In this document: positions 52,885 to 64,000 of the stretch, piece after piece
How the letters are laid out: each line of letters opens with the position of its first letter
Position numbering within the stretch: position 1 is the first letter of the stretch
Source of the DNA: Suillus spraguei
Taxonomy: Eukaryota; Basidiomycota; Agaricomycetes; Boletales; Suillaceae
Assembly (NCBI GenBank): GCA_016800925.1
Contig: JABCPU010000024.1
Coordinates: forward strand, 124,001-188,000
Direction: 5' to 3'
Length of the DNA stretch: 64,000 nucleotides
Program-made: the position numbers and the translations under genes
Notes under the pieces: generated by a model
What the model was told of the DNA's origin: nothing
The model's input: only the letters and a program-made list of their open reading frames with translations
Databases searched by the model: none

Positions 52885-54138
52885 TCAAGAAGTGCTTTCG
52901 GCATTAATTGCCTTCTGTTGTGCACTGAACGTAGTGGCCACGATCGGACAGCCCTTCCCAGCACCATTCAAGTTCTGTATCGTAACAGCAGCAGCATTCA
53001 GACGCGCATTTTGCGAGGCTGTACTGTTGTCGGTTGGGAATGTGAGTTGCACCGTGGGATTGAGGATGACATGGCCAGCGCGAATATTGGCAGTCAGGTT
53101 CTATAAGAACGTTATTCCCTGAGAGCAAATAAATATGAGACAAATAGCTTACCGCTATATAGTGCGTCTGATCAGGGGGACATTGACATGGGATGAGTAT
53201 CGGCTCCCCGTTTGTACCATTGACGGCACCATCACAATTGCCAGTGCCTAATAATATTTATGTGAGCTCCTTGTATATTAGCAAGAGCTTTGAAAATCAT
53301 TGCTTACCGTCTGGGTTGATTCCAGCTTGCCAGCCAAGCGGTGGAGCTAGAGCGGCAATCTGCTCATCAGTGGGCGAAACGGAAGTGTTGGTTGAAGGAA
53401 CACTCGTTGGGATGGCAGTGCCCGTGACAAAAGTGCTCGCAGGGACATTGCAATCTGCGGGTGTGGTTAACGGCGTCGTAGACATCGCGGAAACAAAACT
53501 TGAAGGTATGGGGGTGGATGAAGCAGCTGTAGACATTAATGGAGTCGTAGCACTTGAAGACCCGTTGGTAGACGTCTCTGCACCGATCGCTTTGCCCTGT
53601 GCAGAAAAAGTGGTAGAAGAAATTGGGCAACCAACACCAGGACCTTCAAGATTTTGCAAAGTAACGGCTGCTGCATTTAAACGAGCAAGCTGAGATGCAG
53701 TGCTATTATCTGTTGGGAAAGAGAGCTTCACAGTGGGGTTTGTTGTCACAAAGCCCGCTGCCACGTTTTTATTAAGATTCTACAGAAGTCCGTGGTTAGC
53801 AGCAGGCAACACAATATCTGACTGAATGAGGGCTCACAGCAAGGAAGAACGTCGAATTTGGCGGACATTGGCAAGGTACTAGGATAGGTTTTCCATTAGT
53901 ACCATTCACAGCACCGTCACAGTTTCCAGTGCCTTTATAAACATGTTAGTGCACGATGTCGGAGCGTAATGTTGTTTTTGTACTCACCATCTGGATTAAC
54001 ACCAGACTCCCATCCGAATGATGGAACTAGCGCAGGGTTAACATCCCGCTTACTTTGAGGGGGTAGGACACGAAAGGGGATGGCCGCAACTGAGCCAGCC
54101 AGTATAACGGTCGAAATGACGTTAACATTGAATAACAT
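52885..54138 (-). CDS. Secreted protein with two copies of a roughly 115-residue Cys-containing domain
   Basis: Start 54138 gives a signal peptide (MLFNVNVISTVILAGSVAAI) and a possible Kex2 site (SKR). Domain 1 runs from 'SFGWESGVNPDGTGNCDGAV' through 'PCQCPPNSTFFLA', 'NPTVKLSFPTDNSTASQLAR' and 'GCPISSTTFSAQGKAI'. A Ser/Thr/Pro-rich linker of about 80 residues follows. Domain 2 repeats all blocks ('LGWQAGINPDGTGNCDGAV', 'PCQCPPDQTHYIA', 'NPTVQLTFPTDNSTASQNAR', 'GCPIVATTFSAQQKAINAES') and ends at TGA 52885. Both domains carry introns at the same places (after NPDG and before the 'NLNKN/NLTAN' block), so the duplication copied genomic DNA. Domain function is unknown to me. The linker would be O-glycosylated, which suggests a wall or extracellular role. 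Confidence 0.8.
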
Positions 54139-55129
54139 GTTTAAATAACTTGAAGCTCTTCGTGAAATGAGTGATATTAAAACACGGTCGAGTGCCTTGC
54201 TCGAGCTGAAAGTGAGTGACGAAGAAACAGAAATAATTGAAGCGTCGCTCGCGACAAAGGGTTCGACACAGTCGAGGAGTTCAAGTTAAAGATGGGAGAG
54301 TGGAACTGGAAGCAAGGTCATATATTGCAATCATAGTGCTTGCATACCACTGTGACATCCTTTTGTTCGATGTTGTTGTCTAAACCTATTGTGTACGCAA
54401 ATGGAAAATGTTTATCAAACCGCGGGAAAAAGGTCATCCGTCCTTGTAATGGTACTATTGTGGTGGTTCCGCTACTCATTGGACTCTCTTTGCCGTGGTC
54501 TCCTGGCACTTTTCTGATCGTAGGGTACATTTAGTTGTACCTCTACTGTTGTCACTTGTTCTGTATTCAGGCAGGTTGCACGCTTCTCTCAGTGTACACG
54601 TTTGATTTATCATTCGGAGTTTCCTGCTGATTGTTGAAGCTTTCTCTTGGATGGTATTTCCTTGTGTGCCTGCATCCACCTCCTACATCTATTATCCCTA
54701 GCTCGGATCGCTCTTATGTACAAAAACTGAATGGGATTATGTATCAGATTTGCAAATCGGCTCTGCGCTTGACGACGGAGGGTAACAATTGATCCTACTA
54801 GTACTATGTAACTTAGGCCCTAGTGCAAAATCCATCTGATGGCACCGGTTCCATAGAGATTTCATTGTAGCAGACAGCCCGTTCTCAAGGCTTGTGACAA
54901 CTAGTGGACTATGCATTAATCCAAAGTACTGTGCTTGGAGCAGGTGCGGGACCGCCCAAGTTCAGTTGGAGTGGAGGTTTATAATATCAATCACCCGAGC
55001 ATATACTAGAATATCATGATGGAGGAGAAATGCACAATACTTGCCGACATCTGACTCAGATCATGCCGCAGTAAACCGACTGCCAAATCAGGTCTGTGCT
55101 GCGGCTTTTGCAGTTTGTTAAGTTCAACG
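54139..55129. other. Intergenic, about 1 kb
   Basis: Divergent promoters for the secreted protein (-) and TMA7 (+). No coding similarity in the open frames. Confidence 0.45.
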
Positions 55130-55533
55130 ATGTCGAGACAAGGTGGAAAGCTAAAGCCTCTAAAGGTTAGTTCTGTAACCGCCTCAAAATCGTTCTAAAG
55201 CCTCTTTCGAAATCGCTAGGCACCAAAGAAGGAACAGAAGGGCGAAGATGAAGATGATAAGGCCTTCAAGGAGAAGAAAAAGGCCGAAGAGGCTGCCCTG
55301 AAGGCTGCAAGGGATAAAGGTACGTTTCAACTCACCAAACTGCAGTAAATGCATCTAAGCGTATTGATTTGTTGTAGCCGTCAAGGGTGAGCATTCAAAG
55401 TACCTCATCAGGATACACTCCATGACAATTTTGATAGGTGGTCCTCCTGGTGGCGGAATCAAGAAGTGCGTGGTAAAATCTTCATCTTGCTTTATCTGAA
55501 TAGTCTTTTCTTTTTAGATCGGGAAAGAAATAG
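55130..55533 (+). CDS. TMA7: Translation machinery-associated protein TMA7
   Basis: Small basic protein found associated with ribosomes. Five short exons, too small to show as one open frame, encode about 64 residues: MSRQGGKLKPLK, then 'APKKEQKGEDEDDKAFKEKK', 'KAEEAALKAARDK', 'AVK', and 'GGPPGGGIKKSGKK' before TAG at 55531. This is the complete TMA7 pattern (N-terminal SRQGGK, central Lys/Glu helix, Gly/Pro/Lys end) at its usual length. Confidence 0.95.
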
Positions 55534-56185
55534 AAGGATGATATCTGCTGTTACGCTCTTGCATGATCAATCTTTCAATTCAGTCTATGGTGCATTGACT
55601 ATTTGCTACACATAATGCTCATACTGAGTTGCGCAATCTAACAACCACTTGGACCATGAGCGTCTCGGAGCAACCTTTGGCCTGCATAGGATATGTTGCA
55701 CAAAGCACAGCAATACGTCGGGCGTCAAGAGCTCAGTTCTCTCACCGATGGCAGGTCATCGGTTTTAGCTTGATTAACCGTGGCCTGTCAAAAATTCGAA
55801 CTTTTTATGCGGGCTGCATGAAGCCCTGGCGCCCATGGATTGAGTCGGAGAACAACGTCAGCGTCAACGCAAGCCATAGAATTTTATTACTGTTCTGATA
55901 GAAAATCGCCATTGGGAGCCGAAGGTCGGATGTTTGATTCAGTTTATGCACGAATATATACTACGGCATTAATAGTGCTGAAGCGCTTTGTGAATGAGTG
56001 AAATTGAAAAGTGGGTGCTTCGTGGACTCGCCTTTCTCCGTACTTCCATCGTCGTAGTCGTCACTGTTACCGTCGTGGTTGTGGTCGTCATCGTCGTCGA
56101 ACTCATCGTTACCGCCTTCGCATTGAGGTGGTTGTTTGTTGATTGCAAACACTGGAAAGCAGGATCATAGGAACCCACTGCCGAT
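55534..56185. other. Intergenic, TMA7 3' UTR and striatin promoter
   Basis: A frame at 55629-55898 is open but has no recognised domain. On the minus strand, 55961-56152 is Asp-rich because of GTC/GTCGTC simple repeats (56040-56115). Not called as genes. Confidence 0.4.
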
Positions 56186-59100
56186 ATGCTCACAACCTCA
56201 CGGATCAGTAACCTCGCCACTTCAAAATCTCCTCCTCCTAACGGTCTTCTATCGCAAAATAACAGCAGCAACAGCTCACAGCAGCGTGACGCCTTGACTG
56301 CATTATACCACCAGAACAACCAGAGTACACAGTCAATCTCTTCAACGCCCAACATTCACCATCCACAGACAATCCAGATCCCTATGCTCGGCACCTTGCA
56401 GGTGCCTCAGCCCCAACAAAATCAAGGAGGCCAGCAGCAGCAGGGTCAACTTGGCCAACAGCAACCCCAGGGCCAGCCAGGACAGCCCCAGGGTATCCCA
56501 CCACCGCCCCCACAGAATGGTCAAGATTTTAACCTTTCCAGTGTCTTGCACTTTTTGCAAACAGAATGGCGTCGTTATGAGCGCGATAGAAACGAATGGG
56601 AAATCGAGAGGGCTGAAATGAGGGTGAGTGTCCTCATTCCTGCGTCTACCGCGAGTCACTTTACTTTTGTCTTTTCGCATCATCAAACGTGTTCAGTCTG
56701 CATACCTATATTCGTTTCTCAATTTCTTATATTTGGGATCTGTTGCGTATTCATTTTCACAATGGTTCATCATAGGCTCGCATAGCTCTCCTCGAGGGCG
56801 AGCGACGGTCGTTCGAAAATGTCAAACTCGACCTAATGCGCCGCATAAAAATGTTGGAGTATGCTCTCCGTATGGAACGGTTCGTGTTCTCCTTCTGCAC
56901 ACGCTAGCCCACTCACGCATGCCGCCTCTTTTTGTTGAATTCGCGGATGTTCTCATGCCATGTGTTCTTCATAATACTGTACAATAGCTCAAAGCAACTA
57001 ACTGCGTCAACTGGCACCACTCAACTATCAAAATCAACCGCGCTCCAGCAACAAGGCGCAAAAGATGATGTTCAGAGCCATAAGGATGGGAGCAGTGGCA
57101 GCTCGCCACGTAGTGACGGTGCGTGTCTGTCTGATTCTGTTATCTTTTCGGTGCCGTATTTGACGTCGGTATACCTACCATAGATTCTCCTCTGCCCTCC
57201 GAACGTGTTCCGAACGGGACTTCTGCACCTCAAGCACGACAGCCCTCATGGCCTGGAGGTGCAAATTGGAGCGTAGGCCTGCCATCAGTTGGTTCTGTTG
57301 GTAAGCCGCCACCAGGACGCGACCCAAAGAGCCGCGCACGGAGCAGAGACTATTGAAGCAGTACGTTTTCTCACCACCTTTCGAATTCACTTCATAGAAG
57401 TTCATGATCTCTTTCAGATGTCTCCAGGAAATCTCATACCTCACCTCTCCGCAAGCAATGAACCCACTTCCAAACCGTCCACTCATATCATCAGGACTTG
57501 TGAACCCCACAGCACCCAGCCAACCCTTCGAAGCGATCTACAATGGTCGACCTCGTAAGGCATTGCCGGAATCTGGGCCAGGGGTTACAGTTGTCACTGG
57601 ACCGGGGAATAAGGACTTCCCGATGTTAAGTGGTAGTGTGAGTTTGATGTCAGGCCCAGCATCGACAGGACCATTGGAACGAGGAAGTCCACAGAGCAAT
57701 GCTGGTGCGGGCTTGTTCCAGCAACAGCAGCAGCAACAGCAACAGCAGGTGCAGAGTCAAGAAAGGTCACAGCCACCTCAACTATCCCAGCCTCCACCAC
57801 AGCAGGCGCCTCCGCAGACAACACCACAACCGCCTCCAGAGAAAGAAGGAGGGCCGACTGCCGAGGCGGAGCCATCGCGCCATTTAACGGCGATCTTCCG
57901 TCCCGATGATCAGGGCGAGTGGCGAGAGAAGTTGCGGTCATCGTACGAACAACATATAAAGATGCAGAGGTGGCGCGATGACGAGGAAGGCGAGGGTGAT
58001 GGTGAAGAAGTTGGAGAGGACGAAGATGAGGTAGAGAGCGTAGGTGTTGGGGTTGAGGAAGGTGAAGGCGACGGTGCAAAGATATGGAAGGCTAAGCGAA
58101 CATTGCGAAAGTGAGCTCCTCTGCCACTCGAAGTTCAAGTTTTTGGTGCTGATTCTGGCTCCCAGTCATCTGGATGCAGTGCGCGCACTCGCATTCCACC
58201 CCACGGAATTATGTCTTGCAACCGGTGGAGATGATTGCACAGTCAAAATCTGGCGCATGGATGTCGCGAATTTAGCTTCTTCTGCGTCGGTGTCCTTCTT
58301 TATTTAGCAGGCATAATGAGACTAACTTTCTTCCAGTGCTCGTCCCACGACTGATTTCGAGCCTCAACTTACCCTGCGTGGCCACTCTGCCGCAATAACA
58401 CGTCTCGTGCATTCCCCTACTAAGCACCTCATCTACAGCGCATCTCTCGACTCAAGCATCCGTATCTGGGCGCTGCCCTCACCTACGCACACAACATATG
58501 CACCATACGACGACAGCTCTGCGCGTGGAGAGCTGGTGGGGCACACCGATGCCGTCTGGGACCTTGCCCTTGTGCGGGATGAGAATGGGTTGGTGAGCTG
58601 TGGTGCTGAGGGCTCAATAAAGGTGTGGGATGTAAGCGGAGCTACAGAAGGTCGCGCGAGTTTGAAATTGTCGTGGGGCTACTACGGCTTAGACCATGAA
58701 GGAAGCGAGGAGGAAGAAAAGGAAAAAGACCCTGGAGCAACTGCAGTCGAGGCGATCAAGTCTGACTTGAAAAAGGTGGCAGTAGCATTCCAGAACGCAG
58801 TGGTAAAAGTGTTCGATATTGAGACTGGAAAAGAGGTGTCGAGATTGGCGACTGATACCACGTATGGTGCGTATCTCGATTCTCGTTACTTCTATTGACA
58901 ATCGCTGACCATGCTTTTCATCAAGATGGCACGCCTGCAACTCAGGTGAACCGCATTGTCTCCCACCCAACGATATCGTTCCTCGTCACTGCTCATGAGG
59001 ACAAGTTCATCCGTATATTCGACATATTGTCAGGTACGTTCTGTTTACCAACGGGGTTCCTGTGCATTCACTGACCGCATATGAAGGTCATTGCACGCAC

Positions 59101-59352
59101 ACCATGCCTGCTCATCTCGACGGGGTAACATCGTTGTCGATTGATGCAGCGGGGTTCTCGCTCGTGTCTGGCTCGCACGACTGTTCCATCCGCTTCTGGG
59201 ATCTTCTCGGTTCGCGGACCTGCACACAAGAGATCACGACACATCGTGAAAAGGCCAAAGAGGGCGTTCTCGACGTCGAATTCCACCCCACGTTACCCTT
59301 CATGGCAAGCGCAGGCGCAGACGGCGTAGTCAAGCTCTACGCATCGTCATAG
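56186..59352 (+). CDS. Striatin family WD40 protein (STRIPAK scaffold; PRO11/Far8 type)
   Basis: B'''-type regulatory subunit that brings PP2A to kinases in the STRIPAK complex, which controls hyphal fusion and fruiting in fungi. The start at 56186 (MLTTSRISNLATSKSPPPNG) leads to a Gln/Pro-rich region. The caveolin-binding/coiled-coil block follows: 'FNLSSVLHFLQTEWRRYERD' and 'LLEGERRSFENVKLDLMRRI'. The middle is low complexity with a Gln run of ten (about 57720) and an acidic stretch (57980-58070). The C-terminal WD40 propeller starts near 58160: 'SHLDAVRALAFHP', 'GGDDCTVKIWRM', 'LIYSASLDSSIRIW', 'GHTDAVWDLALV', 'AHEDKFIRIFDILSG', 'HLDGVTSLSIDAAG', 'GSHDCSIRFWDL', 'SAGADGVVKLYASS'. The exon order is typical of the family. 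Confidence 0.92.
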
Positions 59353-59855
59353 CCTGCCCACGAAACGACCGAACATGATTGACCTTATGATGTTACGCGT
59401 CATAGATATCTTCATACGTATGCACCAAGGACGGTCTTTATGTCCAATACGCACTGGCTCTTTTTCTTGTTCTTAACATTTTTTCCCGTATATTCTTTTT
59501 TTGCTGTTTGAAGGTGATTTCCATGTTATCGTCGTGATCTTGTATTTTGTGCGATTGTGCCAGTACGTGAGCGAGTCTAAGGACGGTACGTAGTGTCCGA
59601 GTAGTATATAAGAAAGAGGCTCCAAGGTACGTACGTGGTCTGTCAAAAAGTCCGAAAATTATTTGGAAAGTGGCATCGATGAGTGGTGGTAAGAACGAAA
59701 TGGAAATTAAGGCTACAGTGGTTAAGTATACACACGGTGGGGAGTGGTATCGGTGGATTACTCCAGTATAAATAGCCTAAGGAATAACTGAAACAATAAT
59801 AAAAGGTTCGTTGACGATAAGGTTCAGATGACTTGTTAAGAAGAATAAGTTAGTA
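59353..59855. other. Convergent intergenic, striatin / phosphodiesterase
   Basis: About 500 bp between two converging stop codons. T-rich tracts at 59460-59510 fit the striatin 3' UTR. No gene was seen. Confidence 0.45.
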
Positions 59856-61169
59856 CTAAGTATATTCGCCAAAGCCGATAGGACGATTGGACTCACCAAT
59901 CTTCATGCCTTGATCTGCAGTAAGTAGTTGGACCCCTAATTGGTGGGGCGCAAGTAGCTCACGACATTGGTCACCGATAACGTGACTGATCGGTCGTTCT
60001 GTAGAGAATTGTTCTTTGCAGTGCATGATGTAAACTTTGACACCTTCAAGCGCCCCGTAAAGGGCCTCAGGTGGCATAGAGTTTGTCCGTGGTTTCTTTC
60101 GCGGCCTTGATCCTGTGCGAGATCTATATGCATTTCGGGCGATGACAACCTCTGTTGCCAGCGTGACCAGCTCCTGTACCAAATGTACAGGACTGAGATG
60201 ACCCCAGAGTTCCCTCTCCGGCCGCCCTATTTGGTATGAACACTCGATGAAAATGGTAGATATTTCATGCGGTATCTTTGGTGCAGCTGCACGCCAGACG
60301 TCGATGTTCTTCGGCTTGACAGAGATGCTGTCGGGTTCCACATCGCCGAAGAAGATGAACTCCTGGTTTGTAGGGTCGTGTCGAATGAAAAAGCAAGCGC
60401 TGTCGTACTGACCAGAGTCGTTCATTCCGTGGCTGACGGTCATGAAGCGAACGGAGATATTTGGGAAGATGACCTTGTATCTGTCATCTGCATGGAGGCT
60501 GCCAAACGGGATGGCAGATTTAAGGGAGATGGTTAGATTAACTGGTGGGATGAGACTCACGCGTGATACACCAATCGGACAAACGGATTGTTCTCATCAT
60601 ACGTGGCCAATTTGGGCCATACTCTTCCGGAGAAGATAGTCTCTAGATCTCTGAGAGTTTGGGTTGAGCCATATATACGCTTTCTGGCACCGCCAAGTGA
60701 GCCCGCGGTTATTATAAGACTGTTTATATGGTCAAGGTGCGCGTGTGTAAGGAGGAAACACCTGCAGAATCAAGTTAAATTATGGGCCGTGAGATGGTAG
60801 TGCGGGAGGACGTCACTGACTTGACATTTGAATACACCGTGAGAGGAGTGAAAGGTGCTGGATTCGCGTCCATTGGATGTTCTCTGAAGATGTTTGGGTC
60901 ACGCCTCATGATATGTCTAAGCGCGCCAAGACCCGACCCTGCCAATTGATAGGGTCAGTTGTGGTCGCGAGACATGGATATGAGATTGCGCACCTGCCTC
61001 TAGTGCGATAATACCATCATTCCAAGCAGCCTCGCGAGGTTTGAGCAGATACCTGTATTATGTGTCTGAGTTAAGATGTAAAGCAGCGGAAAGAAGCGAC
61101 TGACCCTGATAGGTTGGTTTCATCTGGTCCACCACCAGAACCCACCACAATCATATCGAATACAGCCAT
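59856..61169 (-). CDS. 3',5'-cyclic-nucleotide phosphodiesterase, class II (PDE1 type)
   Basis: Metal-dependent hydrolase that degrades cAMP in fungal nutrient and morphogenesis signalling. The start at 61169 reads MAVFDMIVVGSGGGPDETNL. Next, 'SNVKCFLLTHAHLDHINSLI' carries the HxHxDH metal-binding signature of class II enzymes (about 60725-60745). Further blocks are 'FPNISVRFMTVSHGM', 'SACFFIRHDPTNQEFIFFGD' (metal-ligand Asp), 'STIFIECSYQIGRPERELWG' and 'HLSPVHLVQELV'. The C-terminus 'IGESNRPIGFGEYT' ends at 59856. A basic insert ('RSRTGSRPRKKPRTNS') near 60110 could be a localisation or regulatory segment. The gene seems complete. Confidence 0.9.
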
Positions 61170-61722
61170 GGGAGGGCAGAGATTCGAGGAAAGTGGTTAC
61201 AACGCAAGATGGTTATATAGGTCCGCTAAAAATTTTGACAGTCAACTTTGAACTTGCTTTTGCAGTTAAGTTCCCTTCAATTTCCCCGCTCTCCGGGAGC
61301 ACTAGTGCGTGTATTTAAGGTACCCAGGTTTCGGCTAATCAAACGAAAATTAAGACCAACAAGAAAATTCAACAATATTTTCCCCTATCGGTGTCTCAAT
61401 CCAGTTCTCCGTAGTATTATGCTTGAGTCACAGTACTTCATGTAGAACAATAACAGAGTACACAAGGATTGAAGGTAATACAAGAAGGGTCAAATTAATC
61501 ACTCGAGGTCCAGGCGATGACAAGGCCTCGACCTAAGAAAGCGGTAAAAAGGAATGTCATTGTTCTGTTGGTTTGACCTGCTCCTTATGAGTCGGATGTT
61601 TCAAAAATGACAACAAAATGGAATGTGTAATAAGGAATGTGCATGTACGTTCTGTTGTCTGAAAATGAAAGGACGCGTGAAATATTACAAGCAGAAGATC
61701 AAACGATAAGATATCCCTCCCC
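61170..61722. other. Intergenic, PDE promoter and EDE1 3' UTR
   Basis: About 550 bp, with no coding similarity on either strand. Confidence 0.4.
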
Positions 61723-64000
61723 CTATTGCGCTCCCAGTAGACTATTCAATGCTCTTGATACGTCATAATCATGTGCTTCGAGCGCAGCAACAGCTTGGTT
61801 CCGACTGAAGCCCATAGCAGACAGCTGTTTTACAGGTTCCACGTCGTCTTCAACACCAGACATCATCATTGGCTCCTCCATAACAGTCACATTTTGTGAC
61901 AAATTCGATGGAGGAATGGGCGGTACTGAGTCCTGCTTCTTTCTCTTGCCAAACGGAAGGCGGATCTATGGGCACCGATTATTAATGTACCATGCGATAC
62001 AAAGATAATACATACGCTGAGTTTAGAGTGCCGCGGAGGTGGCGGAGGCTTATCGTGAGCGGGTTCTTTGGTCGAGCTTGACGGCCGCTGCAACTTCGGA
62101 GAAATAGCTCGAGGTGGTGGCGATGTGGCACGTCGCGGGGGGGAAGTAGACCTTATCGACGTAACACGGGATGAAGATGGCCCTCGCGGTGATGCAGGAG
62201 GGGAGGTTGGGAAGGGCTTACTACCCTCAGATGAAGGTGGCGACGTAGAAGATGTGAATGCTTTTGAAGTTTTAGAAGAGTATGAATTATCTAGCGCTAG
62301 GGCTTGAGAGACATCAACGCCTCCGAATGCATCTTGGAAGCTTATGTCTCCCGTACCCGCCTGTTTTGATTCTGCCTTCTCAGGCTGAGGTACAGTGCTC
62401 GAGGTATTCCAGGGCCCCGATGAGAAGACTTCATCAAATGAGACCGGAGCTGCCGGCTGTGCCATAGCCACTTTCGGAGTGGCTGATATCTCATTACTCG
62501 CCGGCTGGGTGAAAAAATCAGGTGCCACATTCGCATGCTCGACCACATTTGTGGCCGTCGCGGGGATGCCATTGGCAGGGGCAGATCCGGTGGGGGGTAG
62601 TGGGAACGTAGAAGATGATGCCATCGCTGTCCCAAAGTCAAAATTATCCTCAAAGTTGGAATCGAAGGAGAAGGCAGAAGCTGGCTGCGCGGAAGCACCA
62701 TTTGAGATTTTGCCGAGAGCCTCGTCAAAACTATTTAAACCACTTATCCCAGATGGTTGAGAGAGCTGCGACGCAGTGGTTTCAAGCTCTGAAAAAGGAA
62801 CGCCAAAGGCATCTACTAAAGATGTGCCATTCTGTGAGGGGGTAGCTGTGTCCGACTGAGGTGCGCTGCTGGAAGCAGGAACTTGCTCGGGGATATCAGT
62901 GTTAACTCCAAATATATCATCAAAAGATGTGGGCGCTTGTGAGGATACCGCTTCGGAGGGAGAAACTTCCTTGGCAGAGTCTGTCAAGTGCTCGACAGCT
63001 TCCGACTCGTGGCCGTCCTCGCTTTCACTCTCAGTATCATTCACCTCCAACTCCTGAAGGTCCGTCGACAGATCTGTTTCCCTCTCCCCCTCTTCCTGTG
63101 CGGCATGCTGAGCATTGAAATCATCAATAGCGGGGAAGTGTGCGGCAACATTATCGAGAGACGAAACATTTGTACTGGAGTTGGGATTGACTGGTGTGAT
63201 ACTGGTTGGAGGGGTGGTGAAATGTTCATCGCTCGTGGGTGACGATACGACGCCATCGGTAGAATAGGTACCATCCTTTGCACGAGGGGTCACAACGACA
63301 AATTCAGAACCATCTGTATCAGGCGCGTTGTCAGTCTGTAGCACGGGTTCTGTGTCGAATGCCTGAGAAAATATGTCTAATTGCACTGTAGCCGAGGTAG
63401 CCGGGGGATAGAGACCGGGTGGTGATGACAGGCCAGTAGGATAAGAAGCATCAGGGAAAGACAGGAACGGTGACTGAGATCGCGGAGTTGATGCCCCCGA
63501 CGTCAATACCAACCTCTCGAATGGGTTGTTACTCTTGACACTGGTTGGGCTCATAGCGCCCGTGATATCAGGGGTCACTGGTAAAGGATGAGCAGCTGCG
63601 AATGCAACCGAGTCCGGTGACTTGGAACGCTCCAACACTGTCTGTGAAGGCATAATCACAATCTTCTCGACTTCTGCCTCGGCTTCTTCTCTCTCCATAA
63701 TCGTATCGGTGAGATCTTGCCGTGCCTCTTCTAACTCCTTGTCGATCTTGATCTTTTCTGATTCCTTGGCTACCAGCTGCTTTTTGGCAATAGCAAGAAG
63801 ACCTTTCTGTTGTTTTGCGTCTTTCTTCACCTTTTCGACGTCTTGCTTGACAATAACAATTTGTGCTGTAACCTCCGCCATCCGTCTGTTCAGATCTCGC
63901 ACCTCTTCCTTGTCGCGCAAGAAAGACCCTTCGATTTCTGCTTTCTCCAATCGGATAGCGCTGAGGTCGCTCTCGTCCCTGATAAGTTCTTCCCTTACTC
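61723..64000 (-). CDS. EDE1: Ede1/Eps15-like endocytic adaptor, 3' part (runs off window)
   Basis: Early endocytic scaffold. Only the C-terminal two thirds are in the window; the N-terminal EH domains would lie beyond 64000. From the right edge there is a charged coiled coil (about 63650-64000, e.g. 'VKQDVEKVKKDAKQQKGLLA'). A long acidic Ser/Thr/Pro-rich disordered region follows (62080-63600) with repeated DDIFG/FDEVF-like motifs. A basic Pro/Arg/Ser patch and 'RLPFGKRKKQDSVPPIP' come next. The C-terminal UBA domain is in the last exon ('VEPVKQLSAMGFSRNQAVAA', 'HDYDVSRALNSLLGAQ'), and the stop is at 61723. Coiled coil, disordered region and C-terminal UBA in this order fit Ede1. The identity cannot be confirmed until the EH domains are seen. 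Confidence 0.82.

Noticed and set aside
56040..56150. Asp-rich minus-strand frame upstream of striatin
   Set aside because: It is caused by a simple GTC-type repeat in non-coding DNA and has no other support.

Overview
The window looks like nuclear DNA of a basidiomycete fungus, most likely an agaricomycete. Genes sit close together on both strands and are cut by many introns of about 45-60 nt with GT..AG ends. The proteins recognised read as fungal orthologues: VMA1, RPT1, RPL10, RAD1/Rec1, PDX1, EAF1/VID21, NOT1, TMA7, striatin and EDE1. All intron and exon joins were made by eye from reading frames, splice signals and family conservation, so individual exon ends are provisional.

Layout. 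0.8-7.2 kb: a two-domain fasciclin protein (-), the V-ATPase catalytic subunit VMA1 (-), and the 26S proteasome ATPase RPT1 (+), which shares a roughly 195-bp divergent promoter with VMA1. 7.8-12.9 kb: a mitochondrial dehydrogenase kinase (+), a MTH1-like Nudix hydrolase (-) and an MCT-type MFS transporter (-). 14.2-15.1 kb: ribosomal protein RPL10 (+). 16.4-32.7 kb: a tandem array with three copies of the module P450(-) / RAD1(+) / PDX1 3' end(-). 33.1-37.2 kb: the NuA4 scaffold EAF1/VID21 (+). 37.9-41.6 kb: a poorly defined C2H2 zinc-finger gene (-) and gene-poor DNA with a 176-bp direct repeat. 41.6-48.8 kb: NOT1, the CCR4-NOT scaffold (+). 49.1-54.1 kb: an alpha/beta hydrolase of the S9/prolyl oligopeptidase type (-) and a secreted protein with an internally duplicated domain (-). 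55.1-64 kb: TMA7 (+), striatin (+), a class II cyclic-nucleotide phosphodiesterase (-) and the 3' part of EDE1 (-), which runs off the window end.

Most of the window is conserved housekeeping content. The unusual part is the 16.4-32.7 kb array. An ancestral P450-RAD1-PDX1 neighbourhood was duplicated twice in tandem. Each unit seems to keep a different gene usable: unit 1 the best RAD1, unit 2 the only open P450, unit 3 the only full PDX1. The other copies carry frameshifts, internal deletions or stops. All three P450 copies also share an intron that can only be read in frame if its donor is GA rather than GT. I saw no CRISPR array, rRNA, convincing tRNA or intact transposon.
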